Source: Uloborus plumipes
Lineage: Eukaryota; Arthropoda; Arachnida; Araneae; Uloboridae
Assembly: GCA_038373865.1 (NCBI GenBank)
Contig: JAXGGA010001189.1
Coordinates: 62,001 to 126,000 of the forward strand
Length of the DNA stretch: 64,000 nucleotides
Reading direction: 5' to 3'
Shown here: piece after piece, positions 1 through 12,492 of the stretch
Layout: every line of letters begins with the position of its first letter
Position numbering within the stretch: position 1 is the first letter of the stretch
Program-made: the position numbers and the translations under genes
The notes under the pieces: model-generated
The model's database searches: none
What the model was told of the DNA's origin: nothing
Seen by the model: only the letters and a program-made list of their open reading frames with translations

Positions 1-2435
1 ATATTTACTCATTGGACTGATGGGACAATAATAACATCTTACTAGTCGCTTGAAATCATTTTAGCTACACGGACCTGTAGAATTAATTTCAGAAAAGATA
101 TACTTCATATCAATAAAAGTAAATATCTACATTCTTTTTACTGCTATTTCTCAATAAAATTTATTAAAATAAACCTAATCGTGTTTAATGTTTCACACAT
201 CTAATTCTGAAACTTTTTCAAAGGAACCTTTAAGTTAAGATTAAATTGTAGCGTGGATCTAGATTCAAGCCCTTGAAGCTAGTGCATTACCGAACATTTG
301 CATGATGTGTACTTATCGTAATGCTGTATTTTCTAAAACTATATTTAATGAGTTGTCAAAAGCCATTTTACTTCCATTTTCATTTCCTCCGTAATGGATT
401 ATACAGTATCTTTTCTTCCTCGCTCTGCCACGAAATCGAACCTACGGCGACTTCGTTACTTTAAAACGAAAAAGGGAGAGCGCATGAGCAAGAATAATGT
501 GGACGAAAAAAATATTCTGTAATCCATTGTGGTTATTAAACATTAAGAAAAGTTTCCTAGTTTTGTACGTGAGAGGAAAGATGGGATGGAGCATATAGAA
601 TCGTACTTAAAATGATATTTGTAAATATTTACTCATTGGACTGATGGGACAATAATAACATCATACTAGTCGCTTGAAATCATTTTAGCTACACGGACCT
701 GTAGAATTAATTTCAGAAAATACATACTTCATATCAATAAAAGTAAATATCTACATTCTTTTTACTGCAGTTTTTCAATAAAATTTATTAAAATAAACCT
801 AATCGTGTTTAATGTTTCACACATCTAATTCTGAAACTTTTTCAAAGGAACCTTTAAGTTAAGCCTAAATTGTAGAGTGGTTCTAGATTCAAGCCCTTGA
901 AGCTAGTGCATTACCGAACATTTGCATGATGTGTACTTATCGTAATGCTGTATTTTCTAAAACTATATTTAATGAGTTGTCAAAAGCCATTTTACTTCCA
1001 TTTTCATTTCCTCCGTAATGGATTATACAGTATCTTTTCTTCCTCGCTCTGCCACGAAATCGAACTTACGGCGACTTCGTTACTTTAAAACGAAAAAGGG
1101 AGAGCGCATGAGCAAGAATAATGTGGACGAAGAAAAATGACTCTGTAATCCTTTGTGATTGTTCCACATTTAGTATAGTGTGCCACATTTGTATGGGGAG
1201 CAAGGAGGTATGGAGCATATAGGATTATGCTAAAATGAATCTTGTTTCCAATTTCTTACGCTTAATAACCATTTAGTAATAATTTCTTAATAATCATTTA
1301 ATAATTATTCAGTTGCATGGGACTGTAGAATGAAATTCAGAAAATATATATTTCACATCAATTAAAGTAAATAACTACATCATTTTTACTGCAAGTCTTC
1401 AATATTATTTATTTGTGTTAGCAAAATAGTTTTCAATGTTTCACCCATATAATTTTGTAACTTTTTAAAATAAGCTTTAAGCTAAGCCTAACATACAGCA
1501 TGCTTCTCGATTTATGCCATTTCACTCGGTGCATAGCCAAACATTTGCAACATTTATAGCAAACATGATGCCGTGTTTTCTAAAACTATATTTAATGATT
1601 GGCCAAATACAATTTTATTTCCATTTCCATTTCTTCCGTGATGAATCATTCAGCATTTTTTCTTCCTCGCTCTGCCATGAAATCGAACTTATGCCGACTT
1701 CATTACTTTAAAATGAAAAAGGTAGAACGCATGAACAAGAATAATGTGGACGAAGAAAAATTACTCTGTAATCCATTATGGTTGTTTCACATTTAGTAAC
1801 CCTTCTCAGATTTGTAGGGGGGAGTAGGGAGGGTGAGTCGTGTTTGAAATAAATATTATTGTAATTAGTTACTCATTTGCCTGATGGAACAATAATAACA
1901 TCATACTTGTTGCTTATAATCATGTGTAAGCTGCCGGGGCCTGTTGAATTAATTTGAGAAAATATATCTTTCACATCAATAATAGTAAGTAACTACATTA
2001 TTTTTACTAAAAGTCTTCAATGTTATTTATTGGAGTTAATAATCGTTTTCAATGTTTGAGCCCTCTTATTTAATTATTTTGTAATGGAACCTTTAAGTTA
2101 AGCTAACGTATAGCTTACTTCTAGATTCAAGTCATTTAAGTCAGTGCCATACCAAACATTTGCATCATTTATACTTATCGTGATGCCGTGTTTTCTAAAA
2201 CTATATTTAATGATTTGTCAAATACCATTTTACTTCCATTTCTATTTCTTCCGTGATGGATCATTCAGCAACTTTTCTTCCTCGCTCTGCCATGAAATCG
2301 AACTTATGACGACTTCATTACTTTAAAACGAAAAAGGGAGAGAGCGCATGAGCAAGAATAATGTGGACGAAGAAAAATGACTCTGTAATCCATTATGGTT
2401 GTTCCACATTTAAGATCGTTTTTCAGACTTGTAAT
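1..2435. repeat. Tandem satellite array, about four ~620-bp units
   Basis: The opening motif ATATTTACTCATTGGACTGA at position 1 returns at 625, and a diverged form returns near 1865; the third unit begins near 1233 with a strongly diverged left part. A conserved core of about 90 bp (TTCCTCGCTCTGCCA, followed by GAGCGCATGAGCAAGAATAA and TGTGGACGA) recurs near 418, 1041, 1664 and 2277, so spacing is about 624, 623 and 613 bp. Units 1 and 2 are the most alike; units 3 and 4 are more diverged. The array runs off the left edge of the window. Short frames in the core are not kept open between units, so I read it as non-coding. The reverse strand of the core has a GGTTCGATTTC stretch resembling a Pol III B box, but no A box that I can see. 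Confidence 0.85.
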
Positions 2436-3252
2436 GCCTGGCGGTAAACATCAATTTTCTTGATGTCACACTGAATGATTTGAGAATGCAATAAAGTACC
2501 GGATCCGAAAAACAAGCAAAAGTCAAACACAGATTCGTGATTTGCATAAGTTTTAAAAGTAAATTGCACTAGGTATTCGCTAGCCTTGAATAAATTTCGG
2601 AATGTAAATCCTCTTCCACAAAGTAAGGTTTAATCTATTTTAAAGCATCAAATCTTCAGAGGAAAATGGATACCTGGGCGTAATCTTCTTTCGTTCGATT
2701 TCGTGTTTATAAATTTAACGGAAACGTTTATTTACTTAGGAATTAAAGAGATCATATAATAGAAATGATTGTAAGAGTACTTACGCTAACTGTTTACGGA
2801 AGCTGTGTAATTTTGTTCAAACACGTGTGATACAATTTAGGTAGGTTTACTTAAATCTTTTAATTTGCATCTATTCGTTTTGAGAAGCAAATTATACACT
2901 ACTGGTAATTAAATTTGAAATTTGTGCATTATCTTCTCTTTTGATTTTGGGATTTAAGTTTCAACACGTATTAGTAATACGCATTCCTGTGATGATCAAC
3001 ATGAATACGTAATAAATATAGCTGTTTTGTAATTATATTATATCTTTTCAGATTACTAGACTGTCTTGTTCATTATTAACTTAGTTAACGTGGTATAAAG
3101 AATCTCGAAATACGTGTCTTAATTTCAAGATGAGGTATTTGCTATAAATAAAAATATAATTTTATTATTTTCTTTTTTTGAAAACGAGATATCGTACTAA
3201 CCTGTTTACTATTTTGGGCTAAATATATAGGTCTACTGAAGTTCTTATATTA
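2436..3252. other. AT-rich stretch, nothing recognised
   Basis: No coding exon, RNA gene or terminal-repeat element could be recognised between the satellite and the simple repeat. Confidence 0.5.
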
Positions 3253-3266
3253 TATCTATCTATCTA

Positions 3267-3309
<43 letters not shown>

Positions 3310-3343
3310 GGATGAACTATTGTTTGTTTGTTTGTTTGTTTGT
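3253..3343. repeat. Compound simple repeat (TATC)n (TA)n (TTTG)n
   Basis: A TATC run passes into a TA run to about 3306, then a TTTG run at 3323-3343. It abuts the left side of a dispersed repeat copy that follows. Confidence 0.9.
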
Positions 3344-3765
3344 TCCTTATACAAATCCAGTTTTTGTCGGATTCTCACCAAGATGATGCAGTAGAATTCA
3401 CATAGGCAGGGTTTTGAAATTTTTAAAAAATCCAAAAGGCTCAACATTAAAATTTTTGTCTCAAAATGGCAATTTTCTTTCAATTTCGAATCGACAGAGT
3501 AATAGAGATAAGACTTTAAACATACGAATTGGTAAAATTTAACACATTTAAATGAGTCTTTTCCAACAAAGATTACGATTAACAATGAATTATAAATTTA
3601 AGACTGACCTAATTCATTTTAGCATGAAATATGTTACAAACCATTATAATTCATGTTCGAATTACCTTGGAACATTGGAAGAAAAATAAATGATTTTAAT
3701 TCATATTCAATTCTAATTTTTGCGAGCATTTTAAATAAGCACCCAGGCAACGCTGTGTAATAGGC
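3344..3765 (+). repeat. Dispersed repeat family R1, copy 1
   Basis: The stretch starting CTTATACAAATCC, containing TCAAAATGGCAATTTTCTTT and TTCCAACAAAGATTACGATT, and ending in CACCCAGGCAACGCTGTGTA, matches 54800-55285 on the same strand and 18355-18835 on the opposite strand. The right end carries the short GC-rich palindrome (ACCCGG..CCGGGT in the best copy) followed by a CTAGT/CTTGT-type edge and lies beside TA-rich microsatellites. That pattern is common for an old dispersed repeat in arthropods; I cannot assign the class. The open frame on the minus strand here is not a gene: its start lies in the repeat and its end in the TA run. Confidence 0.7.
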
Positions 3766-4699
3766 TAGTATGTGTATATAATAGAAATTCCCAGTATTTA
3801 TGAAACAACGTTTTACGCTTTTAAATATTCGAATGCAATTTTCCCAGTAGAACTGCGTCTTTTAGACATTTTAAACATATATTCGGTTACACCCAATTAT
3901 TATGTGTCTCAAGAGTTTAGCATATATTTATGCAGTAAATTATACAAATACGAGAAACATGTTCACATTTTCGGGACTAGTCAAAGTCCTTTCATTAAGA
4001 CAAAACGAGAAGGAATTTGCACAAAATTATACACATTTATTTCAGCAAATTAAAAAGGTTAAAGCATTTTTTAGTAAAATAAATAGATAAATACCTTTAT
4101 GTATAAAAATAAAAGCATATACAACGACGTTGAAAAGTACAAATACGCAGGCTGCAGACACGTGTTTCGGCGCTAATAGGAACGTCTTTTTCAATGCAAG
4201 AATTGCTATAACTTTATCTTATGTCGGATGTCTGTGCAATGTCCATCCACAAGCTCATATTTTTTGCATTTTATACCCTTTCATATTAAAGACATTTTGG
4301 TGGAAAACTTAATTTCAATGTTCAATTTTTGAAAATGCAAGAAACCTTAAAATTGTATTCGAGTTCGATACCAAAACCGAATTTATAATCAACGGATGAA
4401 TAATAGTATACACATCTGTTTAAAGCAAACAAATATCTCCAAATGTACTTTTTTGTAAAGATTTTAAGAATTTTGAGTTAATGCCAATCAATATAGCTAA
4501 CGCTAAAATTTTCTTTTTCTTTTTTTTTTTTTCGTTTTATAAGTTAAAACTCGTAAAAGGAAATATAAAAAAGTGTCGAGCAGAAACTGTCAACGCATAT
4601 GCATAGTTTAAATGATACAGCCATTTGAAAATTGGAATAATAATGTTAAATATAGTTAAAAAAAACTAAACTATATGCTTTTACAATTAATCAAACAAA
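3766..4699. other. AT-rich stretch, nothing recognised
   Basis: Short open frames up to 93 codons exist on the plus strand (3772-4053) but show no motif and have ordinary AT-rich composition. I do not call a gene. Confidence 0.5.
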
Positions 4700-5640
4700 T
4701 TTTAAACCATATTTCTTGATATTCATAACTAATTCGCCTCTGATTTTCAAAACCGCTAATTTTCTAGGCATATCCGCTAAGTTTACATGCACTTATAATA
4801 CATCAACATGTAATATAGTATTGCCTTTAGTATTAATAATAGTATTAACCCATTAATGCCTGACATTTTTTTTACAAAGATATTTTCCATACTGGTTACA
4901 AACAGTATTTAATGGACAGAAAAATAAAAAAAAAAATATTATGTTTAAAAAAAATGTTTATTAAGGAAAGAAAAATCGTCCCTTAAAAGTTACGATAGAC
5001 CCCAGAGGGTACGTACTTATTTTACTAAAACATGTTTCTGCCTACGATATAATATTTAAAAAGACATTTTATAAGAAGAAATAAAATTAGCAATTAACAT
5101 AAACTGGAAAGCTGGGAATAACTTTGAAAACTTAGATTTTTTTTTGAGATTGTGAACAATGTCATTTTTGATAAAGATCATATTAAACCTGCTGCAGAAC
5201 ACACTTTACAATATTTATGTGCTGCAATCTGTTAATAACGAATTGAAACAATACCAAGGTACCAATTGAACACTATTGTTTGGTTGAAATGTGCATTTTG
5301 GGGAAATGCAGACCCTTTTTAGACCGTCCCTAAAAAGGGAGGCTATTTATTAATGGGTTAAATATAAGATTAAAATTTAATTTTATATTTGCAAAGAACG
5401 TGAATTTTATCTTTTATTCAGATTTGCATACAAACAACTGAAACACTTATAATCAATACATCAACGTGTTATGTATTTAGCCTTTAGCTTTAATAATAGA
5501 AAAACGATATTACTTTTATATTTGTAAAAAATGTGAATTTTATATTTTATTCAGAGTTATATAAATATATACATACATACAAACAAACAAATCCACATGT
5601 GAAACTAATAAAAGCGTATTAAAAACGGAGTGTTTACTGT
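4700..5640 (+). repeat. Dispersed repeat family R2, copy 1, split by an insertion
   Basis: The sequences on both sides of 4849-5357 (ATCCGCTAAGTTTACATGCA, CATCAACATGTAATAT, then GAACGTGAATTTTATC and AACTAATAAAAGCGTATTA) match, in order and on the opposite strand, the continuous stretch at about 19250-19450. The younger piggyBac-like MITE therefore landed inside an older repeat copy. Confidence 0.7.
4849..5357. mobile_element. piggyBac-like MITE, 509 bp
   Basis: The element begins CCCATTAATGCC and ends TTATTAATGGG, flanked on both sides by TTAA (4845-4848 and 5358-5361). TTAA target duplication with C/G-run termini is the hallmark of the piggyBac superfamily. It has no coding capacity. The related unoccupied site in the R2 copy near 19.35 kb reads through as a single TTTAAATATA, which supports precise insertion. 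A second, inverted and much interrupted copy lies at 57313-59646. Confidence 0.82.
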
Positions 5641-6225
5641 AGAAACTCTTGAAAAAATTCCCCAAATTCTACTTATCATGTAGTTTAGTAATTGCCCACA
5701 TGAAGTACAATTGTTGTTAGGTTATGAGAAAAGCTGGAACTTTGACAGTTAAGATTTCTGATGGTATATAAGTTTACACTATAAGCAATAATTTGGAAGG
5801 GGCGTCATGAGTTAGATTTTAACGATTCTTTCCTAAGCATTTTTGAACCAAATTTTGAAAATATATTTTCCTCATTTAATAGCTTTGGTGGAATTAAGCA
5901 CTTTGAATACAATGGAGTTCAGCTAATAGTAAAATTATAGCAGTAAAAAAAGAGAGAATTATGAAAATTAAAAAAAATATTTTTACGTATATCCTAAAGA
6001 ATTATTTTCTGTGTTTATATTTAAAATTTAGTTTCAAATAATCGCCCATATTCTGCTTTAGTGTGTTTTCGTTTAACTCTTAGTTTGGCAGATATCAAAA
6101 ATTTAAAAATGTTGACGAAATATTTTTATTTTATTTTTTCTTTTTTTGGGGTAAAATGCATAAATATTATATAGTTTAAAAAATTTAATGGGAAAAAATG
6201 AAAAGAAAATCGGTTTTATAAATTG
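5641..6225. other. AT-rich stretch, nothing recognised
   Basis: No exon, RNA gene or repeat boundary recognised. Confidence 0.45.
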
Positions 6226-6590
6226 TGTATCCTGTAGGATACACTGTCAAAGTAGCAAATAAGAATACATAAAAACTTTTTGTAAAATTTAATCAAGTAT
6301 TTATTTACAATACAACTACATCTATCTTTACATTATTATACAAATCAAAATACAAAAGAAATTAAAAAATAAAAGAGAACATACCTGTAATCGACGTGAC
6401 GCCCTGTTGTTTTGGTAGAACACACTGTAACACTTATAAACTTAATACTGAACGCGTTGCTTTGAAAATAGCCACAGTAAAGACAGATGTTGAAAAAGAA
6501 GGTTCGAATAATGCTATAGGTTAGCCAGCACACTAGAGGGCGCTTAATCTAAATTAAAAATGTAGAAAGTGATGTATCCTGTAGGATACA
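6226..6590. repeat. Pair of identical 18-bp hairpin motifs in direct orientation
   Basis: TGTATCCTGTAGGATACA occurs at 6226-6243 and again at 6573-6590. Each can fold as GTATCC / TGTA loop / GGATAC. Similarity continues weakly to the right of both (CTGTCAAAGTA and TTGCCATACTA), so these look like ~29-bp direct repeats bounding a 350-bp segment. Confidence 0.55.
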
Positions 6591-7609
6591 TTGCCATACT
6601 AAGGGCTAAAAAAATAATAAAAGAAATATAAGTTTAATGCTGAAAAAATATGAGTCACATCGTTGAACCAGATATTCTAAAGGCACAAATACATTCAAGA
6701 CAGGATCTCGAGTAGCCGCAAGTTGAAGCACATATTGAAATTGACAATACTCCGCTTAAATCTCTTAAAATCGAAGCACCAAGGGAGCATAAACCATGGC
6801 TTTTTAATTAAACGGCTATCAATTTATTGAGGATAAATATTTTGTGTGTAAACTAATGTCTCGCTTACTTACTAGTACTTAGCATTTAAGTTTTGATATA
6901 TCACTTTCAATATTTATAATGATTTATTAATTAAATGAAAGTTTGCATATTAATATTAAGTAGAAGGAACTCAAATACCTTCTAATGAATAAGATTGATT
7001 TTGATAAGAGATAAAATATTCGTGACATTCAGTAAAGCCCGCACACACGTGTTTATTGTTTATGTTTTTTGTTAATTCTTTCTCTCGTGAATTCCCTTGA
7101 GTGCATTTTAAGAGGCAAGTGGATATGTGACATTTTTTAAATTTCTAGAAAAAACGTTTACAAAAAAATGCTGTGTTATTTTTTAGTGGATTTTTCTGAA
7201 AGAGGACATGATACTGATGGATTTCTCTCCTTCATAAATGGTAAAAAGTAGGTTACGAAAATTGTCGCACTTTTTCCACTAGTCCCTCTATTTCCACTCC
7301 TTACCCCGTCATTTTTATATGATTGCCCCGACAATGCAGGGTGCACACAAAACGCCTACTTTGGGTGCAACCACGAAATATTTCTGCAATAACTCTTTCC
7401 AAAACATCGCTTTAAAGTTTTTTTAAAAAATGTTAAAAAAGATTTAAATTAAAAAAAATATAGAATACTAGGATATAGAAATTATGTCCTAGGATATAGA
7501 AATTATACCCTATAGATTATGGAAATACTAGAATAGCAAGTGCAGGTCAATTTATATGGAGTCCTGTAAATGTGCATCAAGATAGAACGTATTTTGCGGT
7601 TTGAAGTTA
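6591..7609. other. AT-rich stretch with a small local duplication
   Basis: No gene is seen. Near 7470-7510 a 22-bp unit containing CTAGGATATAGAAATTAT is repeated twice in tandem. Confidence 0.45.
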
Positions 7610-7879
7610 CACTGTAAAAAATTAATGTTGCTTTTACTGTATAATGCGTTTAATTTTATGGTAATTAAATGTAAAATTGCTAATTTAACAGTTTATTACC
7701 GTTATTTTTACAATATAATACAGCTAAATTTTGCGGCGATAAACTGAAAATTTTTTCACTTTACAGTAAGAAACTGTAAAATAGTTAGTTTTAGAGTTTC
7801 ACTGTGCATTTTACAGTTTTAAACTGAACCTCGGCTGCTAGTATTATACTGTGAAAATAAAAATTCATTTTTCAAAGTG
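7610..7879. mobile_element. CACTG-ended MITE, 270 bp
   Basis: The element begins CACTGTAAAAAATTAATG and ends CATTTTTCAAAGTG, with TA on both sides (7608-7609 and 7880-7881). Its interior is a series of TTTACAGT / ACTGTAAA motifs and the phrase TTACAGTTTTAAACTG. Relatives lie at 45240-45520, 55684-55898 and 63584-63897. The CACTG terminus and 2-bp duplication would suit a CACTA/EnSpm-type MITE, but this assignment is inference. Confidence 0.7.
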
Positions 7880-8486
7880 TAGTTTTGAAATAGTTATTTT
7901 AGAAATGAATGTTGAATTACCTGGGCAGTCGATTTATCTGCGTTTCAAGTTACCATACTTTAGTTGTAATATTTAATAAAAACTTGAAATCTATAACTTA
8001 TTTAAAAATAAAAACCGCAGTTTTATAGCAGAATTTAGCACCAAAATGCTCACATTGGATTATTATATATGTTAATTACGTGCGCAGGGCGTGATGAAAA
8101 TTAAAACCAAACTGGATGGCGAATGCTAAAAGATTAAAAAACATTGCAACTAGCTAATAAAAAAAAGGAGTGATTCTAGTTCAATACCTCCTTCATTCAA
8201 TATTTTTTTAAACATGGCAATAGCATTTGGTTGTTGTACTTTTTAGAGCGCAAAAGTTTAAATATCATTTGGTAAAATTTATAACACAGTATTTAAAAAA
8301 ATCGTTGTAAATATATGCTTCAAAACTAACAATGCCACTACAATTCTGTTTTTTTTTTTTTTTTTTTTTTGGAACACAAAAACTGCAAGTTTGACTGTAA
8401 ATAAAATAGTATAGCTCCTTAAGGCTACAGTGGACACAAAAAATGTTCTCAGCTGAAAAATTCATATAAATTTTCACTTTCAGCTA
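7880..8486. other. AT-rich stretch, nothing recognised
   Basis: No gene or mobile element boundary recognised. Confidence 0.4.
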
Positions 8487-9577
8487 TTTTTAGCCTAGTC
8501 TCCCGTTAAAAATAAAAGAAAGACGAAAAAAGTATTAAAAGTAGCTTAATGCATCTAAAAACTATCGCCAAGTCCAAAAAATATCGCCAAGTTAAAAATT
8601 TATCGCCAAGTCCAAAAAATATCGACAAGTTAAAAAAATAAAAAGGTAAAATGAATATCGAAAAATTTTAAATTTGAAAGTTGATGAGGGTATTGAGATG
8701 GGGAATTTGTGTGTCGGTAGGTCTGTCGGTCGGTCGGTCTGCCTGTCGCCCCCCCCCTCTAATAACTTTTGAATGATCATTCCGATTTGGAAAAACTTTT
8801 TTTTTTTGTTGGAAAGATCTCGGCGAGTACAGCTCATTCCCATATTTTACGATTTAAACAATTTTTGGTTCAACTTTGAGCCGTTCAAACAACCTGTCCC
8901 GCGATATTAACTTTTTAGTTAACAGTCCGATTTGAACAAACTTTTTTTTTGTTAGAAAGATCTTATCAAGAATATTTCATTCCCGTTTTTAAATTTTCGA
9001 TTTGAACAATTTTTCGTTCAACATTGAACCGTTCAAACAAGCTCTCACCCCTAATAACTTTTGAGTGAACAGTCCGATTTAAACAAATTTTTTTTTGTTC
9101 AAAAGATCTCGGCAACGATATTTCATTACCGTATTTAAATTTTCAATTTGAACATTTTTTCGTTCAACCTTGAACCGTTCAAGCAACCTTTCTCCACCTA
9201 ATAACTTTTAAGTGAACCGTCCGAATTGAATAAACTTTTTTTGTTCGAAAGATCTCGGAGAGACACATTCCCATATTTCACTTTTTGATTTGAACCATTT
9301 TTCGTTCAATATTGTACCGTTCAGAAAAAAATTTAACATGAGCGCCTACTGGGAAATTTAAATTAAATGTTGATTCTGAACTTAAAGGCGGATTTCCTTC
9401 AAACTAACTTTGTAAGAAAACGGTTTTGATAAAAATCTATGTAAAGTACTTTTCTGAAAAATCTTCTGTGAGGACTCTGATTCCGACTCCGACTCCGCAA
9501 ACATGGCGGAAATGCAGGCTCAGAAAAAAATGACTGACTGGGCAGACGATTTTTTGTTTATTCATTTTTTTTGTTTA

Positions 9578-9629
<52 letters not shown>

Positions 9630-10125
9630 TTTTGACAGACGATTTTTTTTTTCTTTTTTTTTGTTCACAAAAATTTTTCATTCACGAGAGCATTTCATTC
9701 TTTATTTATATTTAATACCTGGCAACGGATTAAAAATAAAATTCAAGACATTTTATTAACGAACGAGGTTTCTTTTCTTTCTTTGATAAAATATGTTTTG
9801 ATGTTCTTTGTACTTTTATTTTATTTATTATTTTTTTTCCCTTTTAAAATGATTGTGAAATTTTTCTACGGAAGAACTATAACAGTTACATTCTTTAAAT
9901 GGTGCGACAAAACTTTATTTACTCGTTTATTTACTTTTTACGTGTCCATTTCATCTGATGAGAGCGGTATATTTTGCTTTTAGAAATCAGCTTTAAGTGC
10001 TATAAAGATATATTTGACATAATTTTCAGTTTCAGATATTTAAGAGAATATTGATGAGATGCTAGAATGCCGATGTCGATGCACGGGAAAGTAGGCTCGT
10101 TTAGTTCTTGACAGAACTTCTTGTT
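8487..10125 (+). mobile_element. Helentron/HINE-like non-autonomous element, copy 1
   Basis: The left edge TTTTTAGCCTAGTCTCCCGT and the right ACGGGAAAGTAGGCT-type motif (10083-10097) form ~15-bp subterminal inverted repeats. Beyond the right one lies a hairpin, AGTTCT-TGAC-AGAACT (10103-10118), before the element stops near TTCTTGTT. Inside are four units of a 19-bp minisatellite (ATCGCCAAGTCCAAAAA), a CNG-type run of GGTC/GTCG repeats (about 8714-8746), about five ~145-bp repeats carrying TTGAACCGTTCAA (8760-9330), and a TTA run at 9576-9630. Subterminal repeats, internal microsatellites and a right-end hairpin are the DINE-1/HINE plan. No stop-free transposase or helicase is present. Copies 2 and 3 are at 37805-40916 and 42734-44377. 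Confidence 0.62.
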
Positions 10126-11476
10126 ATAAACTGTCTCAGAAAACATTACATGTAATGCATAAATTTATTCAATCATGTCTAATGATTGGAAATTGAATGG
10201 AAATTCAAAGTTTGAGAAAATCATGACGCATGGAGCATTTTGAAATTTTTTTTTTGTTTTTTTCAAATTTAAATTTCAAAAAAAGTATTCATTGTTTTTG
10301 CACCATTTTTTAATGTTTTTAACTGTAGTAAATATATAAACACACTAATTTCTCGACACATAGATAAATAATTAAAAGAAAAAAAAAACATTTTGTCTGT
10401 TAACAGTAGCTTTAAAAGTTCACTTTATGCATAATTATAAAATATGATATACTCGAATATTTATATTATACTCGAAATTTAATTTCCAATCATTGTTCGA
10501 AATGTTACAATATATACTTAATATCATATTTGTTATATAAATTTATCACGTTACATGTCGTGCATGGTAATTTGTCGCGAAATATCATTCAAAATATGTA
10601 AATAATTTAACATGAGCATTCTAATCATGAAACCTAATTAGGCAGTCGAAGCGCAAAGTTTGTTGTTATAGTTATCATCCGAATGATGCTATCAAGTATT
10701 GTGGATTCAGCTTTGCATTCAAATTGCAGTGACAGAATGTCTGATGAAACTAAATGAAGTTATAGGATGTTTAGGTATTACTGAAAGTATGAGCAGCTGC
10801 CCACTATTAGTTAAAATCAATAATAAATATTCTTTTAGGAAAAATAAATGATTGTTTTAAAAATGAAAATACATATTATACAAATATTAAAAAGTAAAGA
10901 AAAAGACGAAACTTATATAGAATTCAAAGATATGGAATTGATCAATCATATTCATTGCATTTGGAAAACATCAGCTAGCATTTATACAAATTATTAATTA
11001 TGATGCATCCCTAAAATGTACATAGTATTTCCAATTTTTTTTTAATTCATTTTATAATTCGTTTATTTGGCAAAAATCATCCGCTCGCCCCCTATTTTTT
11101 TTCTTATTTCTATTCTTTTTTATCTGATTAATTGTATCATTAAAAAAACATATGTAAATCTGATAGAAAATAAAAGATCTCTTTTCAAGATTACAGTACA
11201 ATTTACGTACGAGATATAAGCATGCACAAACTAATCAAACTGTCAATACATAACATGTGGTTCATGACCTTAATTTGTGTAAGTGAATGCTTATTTTTTC
11301 TGTTTTGTTTTTATTCCCTAGTTATTAGGGTTTCATTTTGATAGGACGTGGTGAAAGACTCAGTTCTCGTACAAGATTTGACTCAAAAAGTCAAATAATT
11401 TGAGACACTTCTTTAAAATCAACTCTTCGAAGCTTCTTTATTTACTTTTCACGTCAGCATAACAGTTTATGCATTT
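10126..11476. other. AT-rich stretch, nothing recognised
   Basis: No gene, RNA or mobile element recognised. Confidence 0.45.
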
Positions 11477-11650
11477 ATGCACTGTAGAAAATGAGTGTTG
11501 TTTTTACAGTATACTATTTACTCGACAGCAACTTAAGTTGACACTGAAATCACTACGCGCGGAAGAAAAACGGAGTTAACAGAAACCTTCTTGGTGAATT
11601 AGAAGAGATCGCCAACTGTGCGTGAACTCTTATTGGCTGGCGCGTTCGAT
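11477..11650. repeat. MITE fragment plus composite dispersed repeat
   Basis: CACTGTAGAAAATGAGTG at 11480 resembles the left end of the CACTG MITE family but breaks off after about 45 bp. It is followed by a block shared with 51970-52090: the GCAACTTAAGTTGACACTGA part is in the same orientation, whereas the following GCGATCTC/CCAATAAGAG part is inverted between the two places. Confidence 0.5.
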
Positions 11651-12492
11651 TCAAATGGATTCTGCTTCCGCGCTACTCCGTTCGTAAAATTGAAAATATT
11701 AAGAAAATTACGAATATTATGACACAAAAAGGGCTACATATGCGTGGATGAAACACTCTAATCCGGTTTCCAAAGAGAAGGATCTAATTTCACCCAAAAT
11801 TCAGACACCGTGCTATTAATTTACAGCTGAACTGTAATCTTTCTGTGGTTTCTCCTTGCTGTGCTAATTTTACCTAGCCACCAGATTTTTTTTTTTTTTT
11901 TTTTTTTGGCCATCTTAGCTACCTTAGCACGATATATGCCTCCATCTCGATTACCGTCTATTCCAAACTGATGAGCCCTAATGGAGACAAAAGTTCTGTT
12001 TCTTGATGACGTGACTGAGATGGCGGTGCATTAAATGTATTTCCGCCTTTTGGGCCGTAACTTGCTGCCTAATTTTCCAATTTGTTCAGTTTAAATAAGG
12101 AGAGTTCTCTTAACTATTTTACTTTGCTCCACAATCATTTTACTTTACAATTCTTTCTCTCCAAATTTTCTTTCCTACACTATTTTAAACGTGATTCACG
12201 AAATTTATTTCAAGTAAATAAAGGGGGAAAAGGTTATTTTTTTCTTACGTTTTTTTTTTCCTTCCTTTCTTTTCTTTTTTTTTTTTTTTTTTTGCTCTAT
12301 TTCATTATTTGCTTTTAGTTTATATTTTATCTTCGAGCAATAAAAATTGATAGGGTTATTTTACTAAGATAAGGAACTTAAACATTGATGCGTATAATAG
12401 TGAGATAAAAAAATCTATTTTTTAATAAAAGCCAAGGATTTTAAAAGAATTTACTAATAGCATCAATTCAAGCATGTATTGTATTGAAAGTA
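11651..12492. other. AT-rich stretch with T-runs, nothing recognised
   Basis: No gene recognised; open frames here run through poly-T tracts. Confidence 0.4.

Noticed and set aside
417..520. Possible Pol III promoter in the satellite core
   Set aside because: A B-box-like match exists on the minus strand, but I find no A box or terminator at the right distance.
3268..3585. 105-codon minus-strand frame
   Set aside because: It is half dispersed repeat and half TA microsatellite (IYIYIY tail).
3772..4053. 93-codon plus-strand frame
   Set aside because: AT-rich codons only, no motif, starts at the edge of a repeat.
9503..9759. Frames near ATGGCGGAAATGCAGGCTCA in the HINE-like copies
   Set aside because: The first 20 codons are similar in the three copies but then run into TTA or poly-T repeats with differing frames. 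The block is conserved as DNA, not as protein.
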